A DNA stretch of 16,565 nucleotides. Source: Nitrospirota bacterium (lineage in GTDB: Bacteria; Nitrospirota; Thermodesulfovibrionia; UBA6902; DSMQ01). Positions 7,061 through 13,993 of the stretch are shown here, one piece after another; the stretch's first letter is position 1; every line of letters starts with the position of its first letter. A program made the position numbers and the translations under genes. The DNA is taken from positions 1 to 16,565 of the forward strand of contig JACQZD010000173.1 of the NCBI GenBank assembly GCA_016207865.1, given 5' to 3'. The notes beneath the pieces were generated by a model. It was not told the origin of the DNA and ran no database searches. It was given only the letters and a program-made list of their open reading frames with translations.

Positions 7061-7987
7061 ATGAAGACACTTGAGATATTAAACAGAGTTGCAAAAACCC
7101 TTAAAGCCGCACAGGTGGAATCCGCGGAAAAAGAAGCGGAAGTCATTGTGCGGCAGGGGCTTGGCATTGACACGTCTGAGATGTATGCTAACAATCCGGC
7201 GTTGAGCGATGACAGGATAAGTGCCGTTGAAGAAATACTGCAAAGAAGGCTCTGCCGCGAACCCCTTCAATACATATTAGGCAGTGAAGAATTCTTAGGG
7301 CTGAAGTTAATCACAGGCAGCGGAGTTTTGATACCGAGGCCTGAGACGGAATTAATGGCAGAACACGCCGTAAAGGCAGTTAAGAGTTATGAGTTAAGAG
7401 TTATGAGGCAAGGTACAAAGGCACAAAGGGGCAAAGGCACAGAGAAACCTTCATCCTTCGCTGTTCTTGATTTATGCACCGGCAGCGGGTGCCTTGCCCT
7501 TGCGCTTGCAAAGGAATTCCCTGAGGCAGAGGTCTACGGCACTGACATATCTGATACTGCAATTGCATATGCAATAAAAAACTCAGAAACCAACGGCATA
7601 AAAAATGTCTCTTTTTTAAAAGGCAACCTGTTTGAACCCCTCAAAAAACTGTTCACTGTTCACTGTTCACTGTTCACTGTTGATTTGATTATCTCAAACC
7701 CTCCTTACATACGGACCGGCGACATAAATACCCTTCAGCCCGAGGTAAAAGACTGGGAGCCTGCAATGGCCCTTGACGGCGGGGCGGACGGGCTTGATTT
7801 TTACAGGAAATTAATACCGGTCTCAGGGCGCTTTCTTAAAAATAATGGTATTATTATGCTTGAATTAGGCGCTGGACAGTCGGCTGATGTTGCAGATATG
7901 CTTAAGGCGTCCGGATATGAGGAAATTGAAATTACAAAAGATTATGCCGGCATTGAGAGGATAATTCAGGCAACATGGAAAAATTAG
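7061..7987 (+). CDS. prmC: release factor glutamine methyltransferase with repeat-derived insertions
   Basis: PrmC uses S-adenosylmethionine to N5-methylate the glutamine of the GGQ motif in RF1/RF2, which speeds peptide release. The product is 308 residues, compared with about 280-290 usually. It has an N-terminal helical domain (1-80), the RPETE motif, the SAM loop DLCTGSG (137-143) and the catalytic NPPY (213-216). The excess length comes from two tandem-repeat tracts: residues about 106-129 (7378-7445), before the SAM loop, and residues 197-207 (7648-7681, LFTVHCSLFTV), just before the strand leading to NPPY. The frame and all motifs survive, so the enzyme is probably active. There is no strong Shine-Dalgarno at ATG 7061. 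The 3' end overlaps murA by 13 bp. Confidence 0.94.
   Translation: MKTLEILNRVAKTLKAAQVESAEKEAEVIVRQGLGIDTSEMYANNPALSDDRISAVEEILQRRLCREPLQYILGSEEFLGLKLITGSGVLIPRPETELMAEHAVKAVKSYELRVMRQGTKAQRGKGTEKPSSFAVLDLCTGSGCLALALAKEFPEAEVYGTDISDTAIAYAIKNSETNGIKNVSFLKGNLFEPLKKLFTVHCSLFTVDLIISNPPYIRTGDINTLQPEVKDWEPAMALDGGADGLDFYRKLIPVSGRFLKNNGIIMLELGAGQSADVADMLKASGYEEIEITKDYAGIERIIQATWKN
7378..7445 (+). repeat. in-frame heptamer and A/G-rich repeat tract in prmC
   Basis: 7378-7407 is (AGTTAAG AGTTATG) twice plus AG, i.e. four heptamers. 7408-7445 continues with degenerate copies around ACAAAGG. Together they encode a charged low-complexity loop between the N-terminal and catalytic parts of PrmC. Confidence 0.85.
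7648..7681 (+). repeat. ACTGTTC heptamer tract in prmC
   Basis: There are nearly five uninterrupted copies of ACTGTTC (34 bp). A period of seven reads through all three frames, giving LFTVHCS and then LFTV. It lies directly upstream of the codons for DLIISNPPY. Confidence 0.92.
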
Positions 7988-9225
7988 TAATTGAAGGCGG
8001 CGTGCCCCTAAGGGGCGAGGTAAACATCGGCGGAGCAAAGAATGCCGCGCTTCCAGTAATGACTGCGTCTATTCTCAGCCCCGGAGAAAATATAGTTTCC
8101 AATGTCCCGAATCTGAAAGACATAGCAACGATGGGCAAACTCCTGGCCCGGCTCGGCATAGGTTTCCAGTTCAGCGGGGACAAGGTAACGCTGAAGACCG
8201 ATAATATAACCTCGGTGGAAGCGCCTTATGACCTTGTAAGGACCATGCGCGCCTCTGTCCTTATCCTCTGCCCGCTGGTCGCAAGAATGGGCGAGGCAAA
8301 AGTTTCGCTTCCCGGGGGCTGCGCCATCGGCGCAAGACCCATCAACCTGCATCTTATGGGGCTTGAGAAAATGGGCGCTGAGATACATCTTACAGAAGGA
8401 TATGTGCATGTTAAGGCAAGGCGGCTGAAAGGCGCATCTATTTATTTTGACATCCCGACAGTCACAGGCACGGAAAATCTCATGATGGCCGCTTCGCTCG
8501 CAGACGGCGTCACCATGCTTGAAAATGCGGCAATGGAGCCTGAGGTGGTGGACCTTGCGAATGTCTTAATTAAAATGGGCGCTGAGATTCAAGGCGCAGG
8601 CACAAGCGTTATCAGGATAAACGGGGTTGAGAATCTTAAGCCCTTTAACTATCGCATCATACCTGACAGGATAGAGGCCGGGACGTTTTTGGCCGCCGCA
8701 GGAATTACAGGCGGAGATATAAAAATCAAAAATTGCAATTTTTCTCATCTTGACGCCATGGTTATTAAGCTCAAAGAGGCGGGGCTTATTATAAATCAGG
8801 AATCTGACGGAGTAAGGGTTAAGGGGCCAGAAAGATTAAAACCGGTTGATGTAAAGACCATGCCTTATCCCGGTTTCCCGACTGACATGCAGGCGCAATT
8901 TATGACTTTAATGTCCATTGCAGACGGCACAAGCCTAATTACTGAGAGCATATTTGAAAACAGGTTCATGCATGTTGCAGAATTAAAGCGTATGGGCGCC
9001 AACATAAAGATACAGGGCGCAACAGCAACTGTCAGAGGCATCCCGTCATTAACCGGCGCGCCTGTGATGGCAACGGACCTGAGAGCCAGCGCCTCGCTTG
9101 TAATTGCAGGGCTTGCCGCAAAGGGAACGACTGTTGTTGACAGGGTCTATCACCTTGACAGGGGCTATGAGCAGATAGAGGAAAAACTAAAACCGCTCGG
9201 CGCAAAAATTAAGAGGATACGATGA
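7975..9225 (+). CDS. murA: UDP-N-acetylglucosamine 1-carboxyvinyltransferase
   Basis: MurA transfers enolpyruvate from phosphoenolpyruvate to UDP-GlcNAc in the cytoplasm, the first committed step of peptidoglycan synthesis. The product is 416 residues, the standard length for this two-domain inside-out alpha/beta barrel. K22 and N23 in GGAKNAALP match the substrate-binding Lys-Asn pair. C116 in PGGCAIGARPI is the catalytic cysteine attacked by fosfomycin, so the enzyme should be of the sensitive type. The start ATG lies within the prmC 3' end (13-bp overlap) behind CAGG. The stop overlaps the hisD start as ATGA. Confidence 0.97.
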   Translation: MEKLVIEGGVPLRGEVNIGGAKNAALPVMTASILSPGENIVSNVPNLKDIATMGKLLARLGIGFQFSGDKVTLKTDNITSVEAPYDLVRTMRASVLILCPLVARMGEAKVSLPGGCAIGARPINLHLMGLEKMGAEIHLTEGYVHVKARRLKGASIYFDIPTVTGTENLMMAASLADGVTMLENAAMEPEVVDLANVLIKMGAEIQGAGTSVIRINGVENLKPFNYRIIPDRIEAGTFLAAAGITGGDIKIKNCNFSHLDAMVIKLKEAGLIINQESDGVRVKGPERLKPVDVKTMPYPGFPTDMQAQFMTLMSIADGTSLITESIFENRFMHVAELKRMGANIKIQGATATVRGIPSLTGAPVMATDLRASASLVIAGLAAKGTTVVDRVYHLDRGYEQIEEKLKPLGAKIKRIR

Positions 9226-10496
9226 AAATACTGAGGGAAAAACAAGTCAATGCATTTTTAAAATTTCTTAAAACAAGACTGGCCGCCGGAGGCGGCGTTG
9301 AGCCTATGGTGCGGAAAATCCTTGATGATGTGAGGAGAAACGGAGACCGGGCTTTAAAAAAATACACGGAGAAGTTTGATTCAGTCAAAATAACAAGTTT
9401 TCTGATAAGCAAAAAAGAACTCGCCTCCGCTGCCGATAAGGCTGATAAAAAAGTAGTCCGGGCGCTTGAGCTTTCAGCGCGGCGCGTAATTGCATTCCAC
9501 AAGAAGCAAAAAGAAAAATCATGGACCTTTTCAGAAAACGGCATCACTCTCGGACAGATAATAAGACCTATTGAAAGGGCCGGCGTTTACATCCCCGGCG
9601 GCAAGGCGTCATACCCTTCAACAGTTTTAATGACTGTGATACCTGCTTTGCTTGCCGGAGTAAAGGAAATCGCCTTATGCATGCCGGCCCCCGGAGGCGT
9701 AATAAATCCTTATTCAGCGTCCGCAATAAGAATGCTCGGCCTGCATGAAATTTATAGAATCGGCGGCGCGCAGGCAATAGGCGCAATGGCTTTCGGCACT
9801 GAAACAATAAAAAAAGTTGATAAAATAGCCGGTCCCGGTAATATCTATGTTGCGACTGCAAAAAGGCTTGTCTTCGGCGAAGTTGACATAGACATGATTG
9901 CAGGCCCGAGCGAGGTGCTGATAATAGCGGATAAAACCGCTGTTCCGTCATTTATCGCGGCAGACCTGCTGAGCCAGGCCGAGCACGATGAAATGGCATC
10001 TGCAATCCTCATTACTGATTCCGGACTGCTGGCAAAAAATACCGCTCAGGAACTTGCCTCTCAATTAACAGCCCTTAAAAGAAAGACTATCGCAAAAAAA
10101 TCTTTGGGCAGATACGGCGCAATAATAATTGTGAAGCGCATTGATGACGCCTTTGATATTGCCAATAAGATTGCCCCTGAACATCTGGAGATAATGACTG
10201 CAAAGCCGGAAAAATTTCTCCCTGCAGTAAAACACGCAGGGGCAATTTTTTTAGGCAAGTGGAGTCCTGAACCGCTCGGTGATTATTCCGCAGGTCCCAA
10301 TCATACGCTTCCCACAGGAGGCACTGCAAGATTTTCCTCTTCGCTCGGGGTTTATGACTTTGTCAAACGCTCAAGCCTGATTGATTTCAAAAAACAAGGT
10401 TTTATGCGTCTTGCAGATACTGTTAAAACCCTTGCAGATGCGGAAGGGCTTGAAGCTCATGGCAACACAATACGGGTGCGCACCGGAAAACGCTGA
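9222..10496 (+). CDS. hisD: histidinol dehydrogenase
   Basis: HisD oxidises L-histidinol to L-histidine with two NAD+, the last two steps of histidine synthesis. The product is 424 residues, the usual size. The zinc ligands of the family can be placed at Q252 and H255 (SQAEHDE), D354 (GDYSAGPNH) and H413 (LEAHGN). The catalytic pair is E320-H321 (APEHLE). The start ATG overlaps the murA stop (ATGA), so translation is coupled. In many related genomes hisG lies between murA and hisD; here it does not, and no other his gene is in the window. A 17-bp hairpin follows the gene. Confidence 0.97.
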   Translation: MKILREKQVNAFLKFLKTRLAAGGGVEPMVRKILDDVRRNGDRALKKYTEKFDSVKITSFLISKKELASAADKADKKVVRALELSARRVIAFHKKQKEKSWTFSENGITLGQIIRPIERAGVYIPGGKASYPSTVLMTVIPALLAGVKEIALCMPAPGGVINPYSASAIRMLGLHEIYRIGGAQAIGAMAFGTETIKKVDKIAGPGNIYVATAKRLVFGEVDIDMIAGPSEVLIIADKTAVPSFIAADLLSQAEHDEMASAILITDSGLLAKNTAQELASQLTALKRKTIAKKSLGRYGAIIIVKRIDDAFDIANKIAPEHLEIMTAKPEKFLPAVKHAGAIFLGKWSPEPLGDYSAGPNHTLPTGGTARFSSSLGVYDFVKRSSLIDFKKQGFMRLADTVKTLADAEGLEAHGNTIRVRTGKR

Positions 10497-10514
10497 TAAA
10501 CACCGGAAATTTCT

Positions 10515-10551
10515 GTGCGGGATTTAAAAACATTGTTTTTAAATCCCGCAC
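10515..10551. terminator. perfect 17-bp hairpin after hisD
   Basis: GTGCGGGATTTAAAAAC (10515-10531) pairs without mismatch with GTTTTTAAATCCCGCAC (10535-10551) around a 3-nt loop. It lies 19 bp after the hisD stop and before the mla operon, where transcription should end. There is no U-run 3' of the stem, so it is not a classical intrinsic terminator. It may stop polymerase by itself or protect the 3' end. Confidence 0.65.
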
Positions 10552-10560
10552 GTTACATAA

Positions 10561-10588
10561 TTACCTGATTTAACCCGCAAAGTATGAT
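10561..10588 (+). promoter_or_regulatory. possible promoter of the mla operon
   Basis: TATGAT (10583-10588, 5/6) lies 16 bp after TTACCT (10561-10566, 3/6). The predicted transcript would start only a few bases before the ATG at 10600, consistent with the lack of a Shine-Dalgarno there. Weak on the -35 side. Confidence 0.35.
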
Positions 10589-10599
10589 AAAATTTGGTT

Positions 10600-11379
10600 A
10601 TGTCACCGCTTATTAATGCCCGCGGTATCGGGGGCAGTATCATTAATATCGGCAGGTATGCAAAAGGGTACTATGAACTGTTCGGTTATTCATTAAAAAA
10701 CCTTCCCGTATTAAAAATCTCACCTGTCAGGTCAGTCCTGTATAAGCAAATATATTTTACCGGCGTAGAGGCACTCAGTAAAATAGCGTTGTTGGGCATG
10801 CTTATAGGGCTTGTTATTATCACCCAGATTACAAACCTCGCCGGGTCCAATGCCGTGCTTACTGAGAAGATATTAATCTGGACCGTTGTGAGAGAACTCG
10901 GACCCCTGCTTGCAGCCATAATAATCATAGCAAGGAGCGGCACTGCCATAGCCTCGGAGCTCGGCGCTATGAAGGTAAACAGAGAGCTGGACCACCTGCG
11001 GATTATGGGTATTGACCCCATGGATTACCTCCTTGTCCCGAGGGTACTCGGGATTACCGTGTCTGTTTTTATCATTACCTTATATTTTCAGTTAACGGCT
11101 GTGGCCGGAGGACTGGCGCTAACCTCACTCATCATGGATATTCCTTTTCTCCAGCATCTTAAGGGCATATTCTTAGCGCTGAGTTTTTTTGAGGTGGCAG
11201 TTTCTCTGCTGAAGAGTCTTGTATTCGGACTGCTGATTGCCGTCATATCCTGCTATCAGGGACTCAGCGTCAGGGACTCCATCACTGAAATACCGCAGGC
11301 TGCAACAAAGGCAGTCATGCAGAGCCTGTTTCTTGTATTCATATTTGATGGTATAATTACTTTTATAGCGTTTATATGA
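10600..11379 (+). CDS. mlaE: MlaE-family ABC transporter permease
   Basis: This is a 259-residue inner-membrane permease of the MlaE family (phospholipid trafficking between membranes). The ATG at 10600 is preferred to the TTG two codons upstream. An N-terminal amphipathic region (1-45) precedes about five hydrophobic segments. The family core is clear: RELGPLLAAIIIIARSGTAI, then SELGAMKVNRELDHLRIMGI with the coupling-helix motif and DPMDYLLVPRVLG. Near the C-terminus, where most MlaE proteins have a Gly-rich GGAxGVGxAT segment, this one reads CYQGLSVRDSITEIPQAAT, so it is divergent. It overlaps the next gene by 4 bp (ATGA). Together with the neighbouring ATPase-like and MCE proteins it should form the MlaFED core. 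Confidence 0.9.
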   Translation: MSPLINARGIGGSIINIGRYAKGYYELFGYSLKNLPVLKISPVRSVLYKQIYFTGVEALSKIALLGMLIGLVIITQITNLAGSNAVLTEKILIWTVVRELGPLLAAIIIIARSGTAIASELGAMKVNRELDHLRIMGIDPMDYLLVPRVLGITVSVFIITLYFQLTAVAGGLALTSLIMDIPFLQHLKGIFLALSFFEVAVSLLKSLVFGLLIAVISCYQGLSVRDSITEIPQAATKAVMQSLFLVFIFDGIITFIAFI

Positions 11380-12017
11380 TAAGGCTTGAAGGGATTATCA
11401 CTGAAAATATTGCACCGCTGTCAATTGAGATAAAAAAAAGCTCTGCATACAAGATAATTGCTGCATCCGAAGATGCAAAGAAGGACCTGCTGGACGCAAT
11501 TTTAGGCATCAGGAAGCCGGTGAGCGGCAGGGTTTTTCTTTTTGACAGAGAAATATATTCCATTCCCGCAAGGGAATGTCTGAATCTTTTCAGGCGGACA
11601 GGAGTAGTCCTGTCAGACGGAGGCACTATCAGCAACATTAAGGTATGGGAAAACATAACCCTTCCGTTATGGTATCATTCCGGGAAAAAGCCGGCAGATG
11701 TTGAAGACAGTATTATTGAGGTTTATAAACAGCTCGGCGTGAGCCGGTCGTATTTTTCAGAGCATATCGGCAGGCTTCCCGGGCCCCTGCCTGCTCATGA
11801 AAAAAGGATTATCGGGCTTGTCAGGGCGCTGCTCATGGAGCCTGAATTAATGATCTATGACTCCCTGCTTGAAGGTATGGGGCATGAAACGGCAGAAAGA
11901 CTGGAAAGGCTGACTGCAAAATTTCATGCAGAAAAACCAGGCAGAACATCCGTATATATAACAACAAACGAACTTTCTGTAAAAAATATGCAGGCAGATG
12001 TTGTTGTCAGGATATAA
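11376..12017 (+). CDS. degenerate MlaF-like ABC protein, probable pseudo-ATPase
   Basis: This 213-residue protein sits exactly where MlaF, the ATPase of the Mla transporter, belongs and keeps the fold pattern of an ABC cassette. The ATP-handling motifs are lost. The Walker A position (29-37) reads AASEDAKKD: only K35 remains, without glycines or Ser/Thr. The Q-loop glutamine is S80. The signature LSGGx is LPGPL (134-138). Walker B keeps D162, but the catalytic Glu is S163. The H-loop His is N198. It is also shorter than usual MlaF (about 240-270). The frame is open, codon use matches its neighbours, and it overlaps mlaE by 4 bp, so it is not an ordinary pseudogene. It probably acts structurally, or beside a true ATPase encoded elsewhere. 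Confidence 0.82.
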   Translation: MIRLEGIITENIAPLSIEIKKSSAYKIIAASEDAKKDLLDAILGIRKPVSGRVFLFDREIYSIPARECLNLFRRTGVVLSDGGTISNIKVWENITLPLWYHSGKKPADVEDSIIEVYKQLGVSRSYFSEHIGRLPGPLPAHEKRIIGLVRALLMEPELMIYDSLLEGMGHETAERLERLTAKFHAEKPGRTSVYITTNELSVKNMQADVVVRI

Positions 12018-12022
12018 TATAA

Positions 12023-12051
12023 GTTAACAGTCAACGGTTGACAGTTGACAG
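12023..12051. repeat. TTGACAG-type heptamer tract
   Basis: The 58-bp gap before mlaD contains GTTAACAGTCAACGGTTGAC followed by AGTTGACAG. These are imperfect heptamers related on the other strand to the ACTGTTC family in prmC, and partly self-complementary. It is the only non-overlapping junction in this operon. Confidence 0.6.
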
Positions 12052-12075
12052 ATAAAAGTTAAAAACAAGAAAACT

Positions 12076-13020
12076 ATGGCGATGATAAAAGAAACAGACC
12101 CGCGGTTTGCAGGCATTGAGAAAAAGATAGGCATATTTGTCATCACGGCAATTGCCGGAATAGTGCTTGTGGCGGTATTCCTTGGAATTCAGCAGGATAT
12201 ATTTATCCCCAAGACAACGATATTCTTTGTTACTGAAAGCGGGCAGGATTTAAATGAGGGCATGGCGGTAAAACTCAGGGGATTTAAGATAGGCAAGGTC
12301 CGGAAGGTGCTGCTTGATGACAGCGCGCGGGTAACCGTAGAGTTGTCCATAAACAAAAAATACATGAAGTGGGTACGGACTGATTCAAGGGCCAAGCTGG
12401 CAAAGGAAGGGCTTATCGGCGAGAGTATTATTGAAATAACCCGCGGAGCGCCTGAGGCAAAAGAGATTGAGACAACCGGAGTCATACCGTTTGAAAGAGA
12501 AAAAGGCATTAGCGAGATGGCTGAAGAGCTTAAGGCTGAAATCAAGCCTTTGTTTTCTGATATCAGGCAGATATTTCAATATGTCAATGACCCGAACGGC
12601 GATATTAAGCAGGCCCTGAAAAATGTCAAAAAGGTGACCGCTGATATTGATGCGACAAGACAGCATCTTGACACCCTGCTGAAAGACACGAATAAGAATA
12701 TTTCAGCAATCACTTCAAAAGTTGACCCTGTAATCAGTTCAGCAAAACAGACGCTTGAAACAGCAGGGGCGATGATTAAGAAAATTGATAAAGATATCCC
12801 TCAGATAATGGAAAAGGTAGACAAAAGCCTTGAAAATGTACGGAAAGCCACAGAAGAATTAAAAAACTCCGCATCGCAACTCACGCCTATCATTGAAAAG
12901 GGCAATGAAATTACCGACAGCACAAAAGAAGTCCTTGATTCAGTTAAACAGGTCTGGCCCATAAGCTCATACATTGAACAGCCGAAAGAAAAGGCGCTGA
13001 AAATGGACAGCTATGAATAA
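12076..13020 (+). CDS. mlaD: MlaD-type MCE-domain substrate-binding protein
   Basis: This 314-residue periplasmic MCE protein is anchored by one N-terminal helix (about residues 19-41, IGIFVITAIAGIVLVAVFLG). The MCE domain (about 45-130) shows the usual landmarks: a GMAVKLRGFKIGKV segment and KEGLIGESIIEITRG. Residues 150-290 are a long helical, lysine-rich coiled-coil region, as in MCE proteins whose hexameric ring extends into a lipid-conducting tube. The C-terminal VWPISSYIEQP segment follows. It would receive or deliver phospholipids at the MlaE permease. The Shine-Dalgarno is poor (AACAAGAAAACT), and a second ATG lies two codons downstream. It overlaps the lipoprotein gene by 8 bp. Confidence 0.92.
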   Translation: MAMIKETDPRFAGIEKKIGIFVITAIAGIVLVAVFLGIQQDIFIPKTTIFFVTESGQDLNEGMAVKLRGFKIGKVRKVLLDDSARVTVELSINKKYMKWVRTDSRAKLAKEGLIGESIIEITRGAPEAKEIETTGVIPFEREKGISEMAEELKAEIKPLFSDIRQIFQYVNDPNGDIKQALKNVKKVTADIDATRQHLDTLLKDTNKNISAITSKVDPVISSAKQTLETAGAMIKKIDKDIPQIMEKVDKSLENVRKATEELKNSASQLTPIIEKGNEITDSTKEVLDSVKQVWPISSYIEQPKEKALKMDSYE

Positions 13021-13993
13021 CACCATGAACAGAAGTCAGCAGTCAGAAGATAAGAAGATAAGAAGTTATGAGGACGAGAAAAAAAAACCACCTTCTTCAT
13101 TTCTCAACTTCTCAACTTCTCAACTTCTCAATTTCGGTCTTTTACTGTTCACTGTTTACTGTCTACTGTTCACAGCGGCCGGCTGCGGACATACCCCGCC
13201 TTCCCTGTCAGACGTGCAAAAACAGGCAATTGAATTTAATCAGCAGGGAGAGTCAGCATTTAAAAAAGGGCATTATAAAAGGGCGCTGAGTTCTTATGCC
13301 GAAGCCCTGAGGCTCAACCGTTCCATTGAAAATACTGACGGCATTGCGATAAACCTTGTCAATATGGCAGTTGTGCATCACAAACTCGGAGACAATGCTA
13401 ATGCCCGCAAATACGCTGATGAAATACTGGACACATCACGCATCACGCATCACGCATCACGGTATTCCGATGCCGCATTTATAAAGGCAATGCTTTATCT
13501 GGATGATAGAAATTATGGTCCGGCTTTAGAATGGACTGAGAGGGCATTGAATTTTTGCAGGGATGACTGCCGTACAGAAGGAGGAATTTATAATCTCAAA
13601 GGCAGAATCGCATTTTTAAAAAGCGATTTTTCTTCAGCCCTGACATATGCTGAGAAGGGGCTTGAATTAAATAAAAAATCCGGCGATAAAGATGAAGAGG
13701 CAAATTCCCTGCGGCTCATCGCAGGCCTAAAGGCAAAAAGGGGCGAATACGAGGCTTCAAAAAAATTATTTGAACACGCCCTGTCGCTTGACAAGGAACT
13801 CGGGGCAGGCAGGAAAATTGCCATGGATTTAACAGGCATCGGTGACCTGTTTGCCGGACAGGGGGCCTTCAAAGACGCCATGAATTATTACATGCGGGCT
13901 ATGTCGGTATGTGAAAACTCTGAAGATAAACAGTGCATTAAGGATACTGCCGCAACAATGGAGAAATGCCAACAAGATTCAGGGAAAAAATAG
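13013..13993 (+). CDS. TPR-repeat lipoprotein with repeat-built signal peptide
   Basis: This is a 326-residue predicted outer-membrane or periplasmic lipoprotein. A long polar N-region (1-37) precedes a hydrophobic stretch (38-56) ending in the lipobox FTAAGC, with C58 as the acylated cysteine. The mature part carries about six tetratricopeptide-like helix pairs, for example FNQQGESAFKKGHYKRALSS near 75, GRIAFLKSDFSSALTYAEKG, and GDLFAGQGAFKDAMNYYMRA. These are protein-protein interaction scaffolds. Much of codons 8-57 is tandem-repeat DNA, and another heptamer tract inserts ITHHASR into the third TPR. It overlaps mlaD (8 bp) and the following BrkB gene (28 bp), so it belongs to the operon and may be an envelope partner of the MlaD tube. 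That role is inference. Non-TPR auxiliary lipoproteins are known for other MCE systems. Confidence 0.85.
   Translation: MNNTMNRSQQSEDKKIRSYEDEKKKPPSSFLNFSTSQLLNFGLLLFTVYCLLFTAAGCGHTPPSLSDVQKQAIEFNQQGESAFKKGHYKRALSSYAEALRLNRSIENTDGIAINLVNMAVVHHKLGDNANARKYADEILDTSRITHHASRYSDAAFIKAMLYLDDRNYGPALEWTERALNFCRDDCRTEGGIYNLKGRIAFLKSDFSSALTYAEKGLELNKKSGDKDEEANSLRLIAGLKAKRGEYEASKKLFEHALSLDKELGAGRKIAMDLTGIGDLFAGQGAFKDAMNYYMRAMSVCENSEDKQCIKDTAATMEKCQQDSGKK
13026..13176 (+). repeat. cluster of 7-8 bp tandem repeats encoding a signal peptide
   Basis: Three tracts follow each other. 13026-13075 has degenerate AGAAGTC / ATAAGAAG units. 13101-13132 is TTCTCAAC four times (last copy TTCTCAAT). 13142-13176 is four heptamers of the form (T/C)(T/C)ACTGT plus a partial copy. 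The last family is the same as the ACTGTTC tract in prmC. The reading frame runs through all of them into the lipobox. Confidence 0.85.
13435..13461 (+). repeat. ATCACGC heptamer tract inside the TPR coding region
   Basis: There are nearly four copies of ATCACGC. Three extra units (21 bp) keep the frame and add ITHHASR between two TPR helices. Confidence 0.9.

Noticed and set aside
7378..7681. CRISPR-like array from repeated units in prmC
   Set aside because: The units are 7-8 bp, contiguous and without spacers, inside a conserved enzyme.
13068..13289. Alternative ORF with a hydrophobic start overlapping the lipoprotein gene
   Set aside because: Its hydrophobic stretch arises from the same repeats read in another frame. 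It has no TPR continuation and stops soon.
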